Positions 51,432 through 57,621 of a DNA stretch of 57,621 nucleotides are shown here, one piece after another. The notes beneath the pieces were generated by a model, which saw only the letters and a list, made by a program, of their open reading frames with translations, was not told where the DNA came from and searched no databases. Positions within the stretch are counted from its first letter, which is position 1. Each line of letters opens with the position of its first letter. The position numbers and the translations under genes were made by a program. This stretch comes from Rhodothermia bacterium (GTDB lineage Bacteria; Bacteroidota; Rhodothermia; Rhodothermales; UBA2364), in assembly GCA_017303715.1 (NCBI GenBank), contig JAFLBZ010000029.1:1-57621 (forward strand), written 5' to 3'.

Positions 51432-54400
51432 TTAGAAGATAAACCGAAGCCCTAGTTGTGCCTGCCAACGAGAGAGCAAGCTAAAGTCATCGGCAAAGGT
51501 ATTCTTCAGGTTGGTATCAAAACTATAGGTGGGATTGCCATTTGTATCTACGGTCACACCAATCGGTTGTGTGTTTACAGGAATTTGGCGCACGCCCCAA
51601 TTTGAATTGATCAGGTTACCAATATTCAATACATCAAAACTGATCTGTACCGTTTTTACTTGGCCGCCAATACGTACCATAAAGTCTTGGAGCAAGCGTA
51701 AATCCACTTGGCTGTACCAAGGCGAAGTGGTGGCAAATTTATCGGCAACTTTCCCGCGATTTTTCGAGAGATACGCATCCTGTGCCAAGTAAGCTTTGAG
51801 TGCGGTACGTTGTTCGGCTTGTTGTGCGGTTGTTCCTGAAAACTTCATTTGGTCCACCTGCGCATCCGTAGGAATGAAGATCAGGTCATTTAAGCCTGAA
51901 GTATCGCCGTTCAAATCGCCAGAGTAGGTATAGCTATACCGTCCGCCTTCTGCGGCTTGCAAGAAAAGAGATACAGTGGTGGCCATACGTCCTCCGCTAT
52001 AGGAGAATTTTTTGAAAGCAGCCCCTACAAAGCGGTGTTTGTTGCCATACAACGAAGGCGCAAGAACTGCTTCGTTTACGTTGCCATAAGCCGGATTGCG
52101 ATCAAAAGCATCCGAGGAGATTTCTGCATCAATCGAGGCGGCATCCATCGCCAAACCGTAGTTGTACCCCAACGAGGTGTAAAGACCACTGGCCCAGTTG
52201 CGTTGGAGTTGGAAGGAGGCATTGAAGGTATAACCAATGTCTGTATTGGTAAAGACATACGCATTGTTTGCATAAGGCGTTACCTTGTCTGCGGCAGTAT
52301 AAATAGGCCGAGTATCCACCCCTTTTAAGTTTCCAGAAGGCTTATTGAGACCATAGTTCCGAACCATCATGGCATGAAGGTCACGGGTATAGATCAAGTC
52401 CGTAGAGAACGTCCATCCTTCGCCAAATTGTTGGTCGTATCCCAAATTAGTCCGCCATACCTGTGGGTACTTAAAGTCGGGCGAGGTGACGGTATAGAAC
52501 CAGAAATTAGGGTTGGCGATTTGGTTGCCCACCCATACAAAGGGGAAACGTCCGGTAAAGAGGCCGCTTCCACCGCGAACTTGTTGGGTACGATCCCCTT
52601 TTACATCCCAGTTAAAGCCTAATCGTGGCGAAAAGAGCGGTTTCTGATCTGGTAATTTGGTAGAATCGAACTTGATTTTAGCACCAGTTTCGGTAAAGTA
52701 TTCCACGCTTGGGTCGTAGCAACAGTTACGGGCGATGTTTTCTTGTGCTTTTGTAGCACTATCGAAGTACAGCGGCATGTCCACCCGTACTCCAAAGGTG
52801 ACGTTCAGGGTTGGGCTTACGGCCAATTCGTCTTGCGCATAAAGAGCAAATTGTCCCATATTGGTTTCGGCGAGTGCCCAACCATCTTTGTCTCCCCATG
52901 TTTTGCTGTTTTTGGTGGCAAAAGTACTTTTCGCCGCATTTACAGCCGCATCCAACCCGCCTGTATTAACGAGGTTAATAAACTCCTCAACACTGTTGTA
53001 ACCCGGTGTAAACGTGCCGCCGTAGGCATCTAAGTTGAAGGAATTGTCAAACTCGAATTTCTCTAACGAGGCCCCTACGGTCAAGGTGTGTTTGTCTAAG
53101 TAGAGGTTTAGGTTGTTCGTAAGTTGATAAACGTTTTGGTCTAATCGGTTATTGATAGAGAACGGCTCGTGCCCGGCCACAATGTAGCGAATCCCGTCTT
53201 TGTTGATATTGACCACAGGAAACGGCGTGGAGAAGGGATCCCGTGTATCTCGGAAAGTCGAGTAGCCGACTTGGAGCTTGTTGCTGGCTTTGTTGCCAAA
53301 AAGGGTGCGAAGCTCCACAATCGCGGTATTGAGGTTGTTGTTAATCCGATAGCCTGAGTTCTCGAATTGCAGTGTGGTGTAGTCTGGGCCACGACGACCA
53401 ATGGCCGAGGGGTGCGCTGGTTTGTCTTTGGAAGCACGAAGGAACTGATAGGTTGCGGCCAATTTGCTGCGTTCGCTCACGTTCCAGTCAAGTTTTAGAA
53501 TCCCTTTTTGGTTGGGGGTTTGGTGCGAGAAATTCTCGTAACCACCCGTCTCATAGTTGAAACGTTGCTTCAGAGCGTTAGAGACCGCCTGAAGGTCGGA
53601 GGCCAAAACACGCGAAATGTTCTCTCCTGTCCGTCCAGAAGCTGCCGCAAGGTAGTTTGACCCAAGGTCTGAACGGCGCTCAAACTCGGCATTTGCAAAG
53701 AAAAACATTTTATTTGGTACGATTGGGCCACCCAAAGCAAACCCACCTTGGAACTGAGACTGGTCGCCTTTAAACACTTCGGTACCGCCTACATTGTTGC
53801 CTGTGAGCGACTCGTTCCGGTAAAAACTGAAAACGGTTCCCGTAAATGCGTTGGTTCCAGATTTTGTAACGGCATTTACTGCAGCTCCTGTAAATCCGGC
53901 TTGTGTAACGTCATAAGGTGCGAGTGAGACCTGAATTTGGTCTATGGCGTCTAAGGAAACCGGTTGCGCATCGGTTTGGCCACCCGGTGTAGCAGCATCC
54001 AAACCGAATGGGTTGTTGAATATCGCTCCATCAAGAGAGAAATTGTTGAATTGGTCGTTCCGTCCTCCAAACGAGTTGCCATCCGAGGCAGGCGTAAGGC
54101 GGGTATAATCCGAAGCCGAGCGTGAAATGGTGGGTAATGCTTGGATTTGGGCTTGGCTCACATAGGTGGCTGCGCCCGTCCGTTCTTTGTTGATGGTTGA
54201 ATTTGTGCTTGCCGTCACTTCTACGGTGGTGGTTTGTGCGGATTCCTCCAATTGTACGGATAGGCTCAACTTCTGTGCCAATGAGAGGGTGATGCCATCT
54301 GTACGACTGGTTTTATAACCGATGAAACTCACTTCTACAACGTAGGGGCCACCTACGCGAAGGTTTGGAAGGTTGAAGCGTCCATCTTCGCGTGTAACGA

Positions 54401-54584
54401 CGCCATATACCGTTCCAGAAGGCCGGTGCAGGGCCTTGACCGTAGCGCCCGGTAGGGGTTGGCCTTGGTTGTCTGTTACTTGGCCAGCCAATGCTGCGGT
54501 GGTCACTTGGGCCAGTATTGCGGTATGGGATAAGCCCAAAAGCAAAAAAGCCAACCCAAGCATCCGTCTGAGGGTGTTAAACAT
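51432..54584 (-). CDS. TonB-dependent outer-membrane receptor, Oar-like with carboxypeptidase-regulatory domain
   Basis: A 1050-residue protein. Signal peptide MFNTLRRMLGLAFLLLGLSHTAILAQ; CarbopepD_reg-like domain (~30-115; AGQVTDNQGQPLPGATVKAL, FIGYKTSRTDGITL); plug domain (~120-250; NFSLDGAIFNNPFGLD, IDQIQVSLAPYDVTQAGFTG, VNAVTKSGTNAFTGTVF); then a large 22-strand-type barrel ending in WQAQLGLRFIF with the terminal aromatic residue. The layout is that of Oar/OmpA-related receptors of Bacteroidota and myxobacteria. No SusD gene follows, so it is probably not a classical SusC pair. A LacI-like palindrome lies 145 nt upstream of the start. The substrate is unknown. Confidence 0.95.
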   Translation of the reverse strand: MFNTLRRMLGLAFLLLGLSHTAILAQVTTAALAGQVTDNQGQPLPGATVKALHRPSGTVYGVVTREDGRFNLPNLRVGGPYVVEVSFIGYKTSRTDGITLSLAQKLSLSVQLEESAQTTTVEVTASTNSTINKERTGAATYVSQAQIQALPTISRSASDYTRLTPASDGNSFGGRNDQFNNFSLDGAIFNNPFGLDAATPGGQTDAQPVSLDAIDQIQVSLAPYDVTQAGFTGAAVNAVTKSGTNAFTGTVFSFYRNESLTGNNVGGTEVFKGDQSQFQGGFALGGPIVPNKMFFFANAEFERRSDLGSNYLAAASGRTGENISRVLASDLQAVSNALKQRFNYETGGYENFSHQTPNQKGILKLDWNVSERSKLAATYQFLRASKDKPAHPSAIGRRGPDYTTLQFENSGYRINNNLNTAIVELRTLFGNKASNKLQVGYSTFRDTRDPFSTPFPVVNINKDGIRYIVAGHEPFSINNRLDQNVYQLTNNLNLYLDKHTLTVGASLEKFEFDNSFNLDAYGGTFTPGYNSVEEFINLVNTGGLDAAVNAAKSTFATKNSKTWGDKDGWALAETNMGQFALYAQDELAVSPTLNVTFGVRVDMPLYFDSATKAQENIARNCCYDPSVEYFTETGAKIKFDSTKLPDQKPLFSPRLGFNWDVKGDRTQQVRGGSGLFTGRFPFVWVGNQIANPNFWFYTVTSPDFKYPQVWRTNLGYDQQFGEGWTFSTDLIYTRDLHAMMVRNYGLNKPSGNLKGVDTRPIYTAADKVTPYANNAYVFTNTDIGYTFNASFQLQRNWASGLYTSLGYNYGLAMDAASIDAEISSDAFDRNPAYGNVNEAVLAPSLYGNKHRFVGAAFKKFSYSGGRMATTVSLFLQAAEGGRYSYTYSGDLNGDTSGLNDLIFIPTDAQVDQMKFSGTTAQQAEQRTALKAYLAQDAYLSKNRGKVADKFATTSPWYSQVDLRLLQDFMVRIGGQVKTVQISFDVLNIGNLINSNWGVRQIPVNTQPIGVTVDTNGNPTYSFDTNLKNTFADDFSLLSRWQAQLGLRFIF

Positions 54585-55105
54585 GGGGGAAATGGTTTGG
54601 TGTTTGATGAATACTGACGTAAAACGCCAATTTTGTGGTTTGAGTATCCAAAATATAAATTTTGTGTTGCCAAAAGGTTATTCAGATGTTACCACCTCTT
54701 CAAAAGCCTGCGAAGTCTTAATGAATTAGAAAAGCGCTTTCATGACATTTTTTTCAATCGTTTAAGGATTTGGGTGAAAATATTTTAGTCTTTCTGCTGT
54801 GTCCTAATGGATGGTTAATGTGGCTACATGCCGTGTATTGTTTTAACGATAAAAGTTTGTTACCTTTTTGAAGTTTTAGCTTCTTTATCATACCCAATAA
54901 ACTTCTGGTTTCTTAAAGATATTTTTATCTAAAGATGTTATGGGTAAGGCCACAAACTGGTCTCTATGGAATCTTGCTGAGTCTTTTATGAACAAACACT
55001 TGCATATTTTTTTCCACTACAATAGAGATCATTTTTTAAACCATTGGGATTTCTCCATATAGAAGTGTCCCGATCCTTCTTTGAACCCCTTTAATCTTTA
55101 CAACG
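54585..55105. other. 521-nt divergent intergenic region
   Basis: AT-rich, with no credible ORF or tRNA. It holds the operator-like palindrome at 54729-54742 and the promoters of the receptor (-) and glycosyltransferase (+) genes. Confidence 0.5.
54729..54742. promoter_or_regulatory. LacI-family operator-like palindrome upstream of the TonB-dependent receptor
   Basis: GAAAAGCGCTTTCA contains the perfect 10-bp palindrome AAAGCGCTTT (54731-54740) and matches 12 of 14 positions of the cre/LacI consensus, similar to the site at 45553-45566. It is 145 nt upstream of the receptor start. Confidence 0.45.
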
Positions 55106-56257
55106 TTGAAAATTGCCCTTTTTACTGGCAATTATAACCATATTGCGGATGGAGTCTCACTCACGCTTAACCGCTTGGTACGCTATTTAGAAAGCTGTGG
55201 CCATCAGGTATTGATCTTTGGCCCACACAGTGACCGCCCTGCCATCAAGCATGTTGGGGTGTATGTTTCAGTGCCTTCTATTCCTATGCCGGTTGGCAAC
55301 CGCCAAGAGTACCGTGTTCCGGTCAGGATAGGGCCGAGTGCTGCTCGTCAACTCAAGGCATTTAAGCCCGATATTGTCCACCTTGCAACACCTGATATGT
55401 TGGGTAAAGCGGCCATCCGATATGCCAAACAAGCCCAAATTCCGGTGGTGGCTTCGTATCATACCAACTTTTGCTCCTATTTGTCCTTCTATGGTTTGGG
55501 CTGGTTAGAACCCGTTATCTGGCAGCACCTCAGGCGTTTTTACAAATCTTGTTTGCAAGTTTATGTGCCTTCGCAGTCTATGGCAGATGTATTGTATAAA
55601 AATGGCATACGATCCGAACTGTTGATCTGGGAGCATGGCGTGGAGGCTGATCGGTTTAACCCGGCCAAACGCTCGTTGGAATGGCGGCGGCGTCTGGGTT
55701 TTGCCGATGACGATCGGGTCGTCGCCTTTGTAAGCCGTCTGGTTACGGAAAAGGGATTAGATGTCTTCCGACAGGTGATCCAGCGCTTAACGGCAGATGG
55801 GGTCTCTCACAAAGCGTTGCTTGTTGGTGCAGGTCCAATGGAAGCCGAGTTGCGCCAAGCATTACCTAATGCCATTTTTACGGGGCATCTTAAGGGAAAT
55901 GCACTTGCGCAAGCTTTTGCCTCGGCGGATGTTTTTCTTTTCCCTAGCGATACCGAGACCTTTGGCTTGGTAACCTTAGAAGCGATGGCTTCGGGGCTTC
56001 CTGCAATCTGTGCAGATGCAACGGGCAGTAAAGAATTGGTACAACCCGGCATCACCGGCTTTTTAGCGCCATCTAAAGACGTGGATGCCTTCTATCAAGC
56101 CACCCGCACCATTCTTGAAGACCAAGCATTACGCAAACGTATGTCTGAGGAAGCTGTCTTACGTGCTCGGATGTATGATTGGGACAGCATCATGCAGAAA
56201 ATTGAACGGTATTACGAAAACATGATTGCCAGTTTTTCGGCTATATCTGGTCATTAA
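55106..56257 (+). CDS. GT4-family glycosyltransferase (GT-B fold), lipid-glycosylation type
   Basis: A 383-residue protein. The start is TTG 55106: KIALFTGNYNHIADGVSLTL is the conserved N-terminus of this group, and no ATG precedes it in frame. N-terminal acceptor domain: DIVHLATPDMLGKAAIRYAK and VASYHTNF. Donor domain: VAFVSRLVTEKGLDVFRQVI, LLVGAGPMEAELRQ and the EX7E motif in SDTETFGLVTLEAMASG. Relatives include PimB-like mannosyltransferases and SqdX/DgdA-type glycolipid synthases, so glycosylation of a membrane lipid is likely. It precedes the PAP2-like gene by 39 nt in an apparent operon. Confidence 0.92.
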   Translation: MKIALFTGNYNHIADGVSLTLNRLVRYLESCGHQVLIFGPHSDRPAIKHVGVYVSVPSIPMPVGNRQEYRVPVRIGPSAARQLKAFKPDIVHLATPDMLGKAAIRYAKQAQIPVVASYHTNFCSYLSFYGLGWLEPVIWQHLRRFYKSCLQVYVPSQSMADVLYKNGIRSELLIWEHGVEADRFNPAKRSLEWRRRLGFADDDRVVAFVSRLVTEKGLDVFRQVIQRLTADGVSHKALLVGAGPMEAELRQALPNAIFTGHLKGNALAQAFASADVFLFPSDTETFGLVTLEAMASGLPAICADATGSKELVQPGITGFLAPSKDVDAFYQATRTILEDQALRKRMSEEAVLRARMYDWDSIMQKIERYYENMIASFSAISGH

Positions 56258-56296
56258 GGGCTTAATATTAAGCATAAGGGGTGCATTATAATAGAC

Positions 56297-56959
56297 ATGA
56301 CAAAGGGTACTTTTCCACGCTGGTCTGAGGCATTGCGAGATTCACGATTCATAGTTGGGATGGCTTTGGGTATTCTATGTGCTATTACGGCCATTGCTTT
56401 CGTTCTTCCTCCTTTTTTAGACACCATAGAGGCGCGTACCGGCATACGGATTTTCGATCCGGTGTTGGCCATGATCGGCCCAGTCAATATTTCGGAATGG
56501 ATTTTTGCGGCCACCTATTCGGTAAGTCTTTTAGGTGTTTACCGGAATATTCGCTCCCCACACCATCTCCTTTGGATTGTGCTTGCTTATGCGGGCATCA
56601 ACCTTTTCCGTATGGTCACAATGACGGCGGTTCCGCTCGAGCCTCCGGAAACCATTATTGCCTTACGTGATCCTTTCTTGGAAGGTGGTGTATATGCTGG
56701 CGCTCCGAAAATAAAAGACCTCTTTTTTTCTGGTCATACCGCAACGGTAGGGATGTTCATTTTTATAGAGCGTGATCTTCGTTGGCGTGTGGCTTTTATT
56801 CTTGGGACAATATTCGTTGCCTTTTTATTGTTGTGGCAACATGTACATTATACCATAGATGTTTTGGCGGCTCCCTTTTTCTCGTTCTGTTGCGTTTGGA
56901 TGATCCGTCTGGCATTATCTCGCCTTTTTCCAGAATCTGCGGTGTTTGCAAAGGCGTAA
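56297..56959 (+). CDS. PAP2-related, sphingomyelin-synthase-like membrane protein
   Basis: A 220-residue protein with about six membrane helices. It carries the conserved motifs of the PAP2_C/sphingomyelin-synthase group in order: a D2-like NLFRMVTMTAVPLEPP, a D3-like KDLFFSGHTATVG and a D4-like HYTIDVLAAPFF. The His of SGHT, the His of HYTID and the following Asp would be the catalytic triad. Such enzymes move or remove phospho-head-groups on (sphingo)lipids. Beside the GT4 gene it suggests head-group remodelling of a membrane lipid. A plain phosphatidate phosphatase is the alternative. Confidence 0.85.
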   Translation: MTKGTFPRWSEALRDSRFIVGMALGILCAITAIAFVLPPFLDTIEARTGIRIFDPVLAMIGPVNISEWIFAATYSVSLLGVYRNIRSPHHLLWIVLAYAGINLFRMVTMTAVPLEPPETIIALRDPFLEGGVYAGAPKIKDLFFSGHTATVGMFIFIERDLRWRVAFILGTIFVAFLLLWQHVHYTIDVLAAPFFSFCCVWMIRLALSRLFPESAVFAKA

Positions 56960-57117
56960 CAAGGGTGAACTCACATATGTTTTGGTCAATCATTACATGC
57001 GTTTCGGGTTAATTACCCGATCGTCATGATAGGTATTAGACTTGTTGCATTGGGATAAGTACAATGTTTACATTAGTTTAAACGTGTATTCCTCTCAATA
57101 TTAATCTATATAAAACG
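56960..57117. other. Intergenic sequence before the IS remnant
   Basis: A small hairpin CGGGT-TAATT-ACCCG (57005-57019) lies 46 nt after the PAP2-like stop, without a T-run. AGACTTGTTGCAT (57038-57050) could be the outer end of the inserted element, but its partner end is outside the window. Confidence 0.3.
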
Positions 57118-57621
57118 ATGAAAGATTTTTCGATATATTCAAATGTCAAAACAGATTGTGACTTCTTAGCGTCAACAGGTGTAAATAAGACAGATTTTCT
57201 AATGCTTCTTTGTGAATTTGAGCAAATAGAATCTCAAATCAGGACTTCATTTCCGTCTTGAACGAAGGCTCAATATGACAAGAATTTACCTACTTTTTAG
57301 GTTTTAGATAGCCCTGGAATACGTTTATTTTTTGTTTTATTTTACCTCAAAAACGATCCAACATGGGATTTAATGGGCTTTTTTTTTTGATTACTAAGGC
57401 AAGTATTAGCGCTTGAAGGGGTGCTTCCGGCACGAGATGCAGAAGGGTTAGCCTTAAAGATGGAAGAAGTCCTTCTAATTGATGTCACAGAGCATCCTAT
57501 AGAACGACCTAAAGTATTGGAAAAACAGAAAATACATTATTCTGGTAAAAAAAAACTCACACCATAAAGACCTTGATGATTGCAAACGTCCATAAAGCGA
57601 TTTTGTACTTGAGTCGTTGGT
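57118..57621 (+). pseudogene. Degenerate IS5-type transposase (HTH_Tnp_4/DDE_Tnp_4), frameshifted and cut by the window edge
   Basis: Pieces of one transposase are readable in different frames. From ATG 57118, 47 codons to a TGA at 57261 include DFLASTGVNKTDFLMLLCEF, the N-terminal HTH part. Then RLFFVLFYLKNDPTWDLMG appears, then LEGVLPARDAEGL and VLLIDVTEHPIERPKV with EKQKIHYSGKKK. After a run of nine A the frame must shift by one to continue THTIKTLMIANVHKAILYLS. The helix between LMG and the LEGVLP part is missing. The DGTERPI consensus is DVTEHPI here. The element is inactive. Confidence 0.8.

Noticed and set aside
57543-57560. Poly-A run in the transposase remnant as a programmed frameshift site
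   Set aside because: Slippery A runs do serve IS elements, but an earlier in-frame stop and a missing internal segment show that the copy is dead whatever happens at this run.
1-57621. tRNA, rRNA or CRISPR features
   Set aside because: No cloverleaf-like, rRNA-like or regularly spaced repeat arrays were seen in the intergenic regions. A tRNAscan or CRISPR-finder run would be the decisive test.

Overview
The window looks like a chromosomal segment of a Gram-negative bacterium of the Bacteroidota/Rhodothermota side of the tree. The basis is an Oar-type TonB-dependent receptor, an M56 peptidase fused to a TonB C-terminal domain, an ECF sigma factor paired with a TPR Ser/Thr kinase, a PepSY-like protein, LytTR regulation, start codons mostly without a Shine-Dalgarno, and a promoter of the TTG...TAnnTTT kind. 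The species cannot be named from the sequence alone. No rRNA, tRNA or CRISPR array was seen. The right edge carries a decayed insertion-sequence transposase.

Layout. 1-3745 (-): a very large secreted surface protein, cut by the window edge, divergent from an ECF sigma factor and membrane Ser/Thr kinase (3985-7263, +). 7442-14632: SPFH/GYF protein, alpha/beta hydrolase, secreted TPR-thioredoxin protein, and an M16 peptidase pair of which only the first has the zinc motif. 14872-16519 (-): umuD-umuC, in which the UmuD-like protein has lost both catalytic residues and most of its cleavable arm. 16822-19009 (+): BlaI-type repressor, its operator-flanked promoter, and the M56-TonB protein. 19154-25607: a secreted protein, a Tat-type phosphoesterase, a three-gene ATP-grasp/acyltransferase-like/Rieske operon, and an outer-membrane-type protein. 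25608-26566: non-coding, with palindromic repeats. 26567-29389 (-): solitary type ISP-like methyltransferase with degenerate catalytic motifs.

29483-35923: TetR regulator divergent from a compact acyl-CoA oxidation operon (acyl-CoA dehydrogenase, thioesterase, EtfB, EtfA, and a two-gene membrane iron-sulfur oxidoreductase that probably passes ETF electrons to quinone). 35886-37825 (-): three paralogous one-helix membrane proteins followed by a membrane LytTR regulator. 38001-45493 (-): PepSY-like acidic protein, then a polyamine uptake/oxidation operon resembling E. coli ydcSTUVW (binding lipoprotein, gamma-aminobutyraldehyde-type dehydrogenase, ATPase, two permeases) ending in a GH5 lipoprotein and preceded by a LacI/CcpA-like operator. 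45969-51222: membrane protein, TPR protein, shikimate dehydrogenase, ClpP and trehalase. 51432-54584 (-): TonB-dependent receptor. 55106-56959 (+): GT4 glycosyltransferase and a sphingomyelin-synthase-like PAP2 protein, probably a lipid head-group pair.

The most unusual items are the catalytically dead, pre-shortened UmuD-like protein next to an intact UmuC; the degenerate type ISP methyltransferase and a possible tail remnant of a second copy; the LytTR operon with three small paralogs; the ATP-grasp/acyltransferase-like/Rieske operon; and the SMS-like/GT4 pair.
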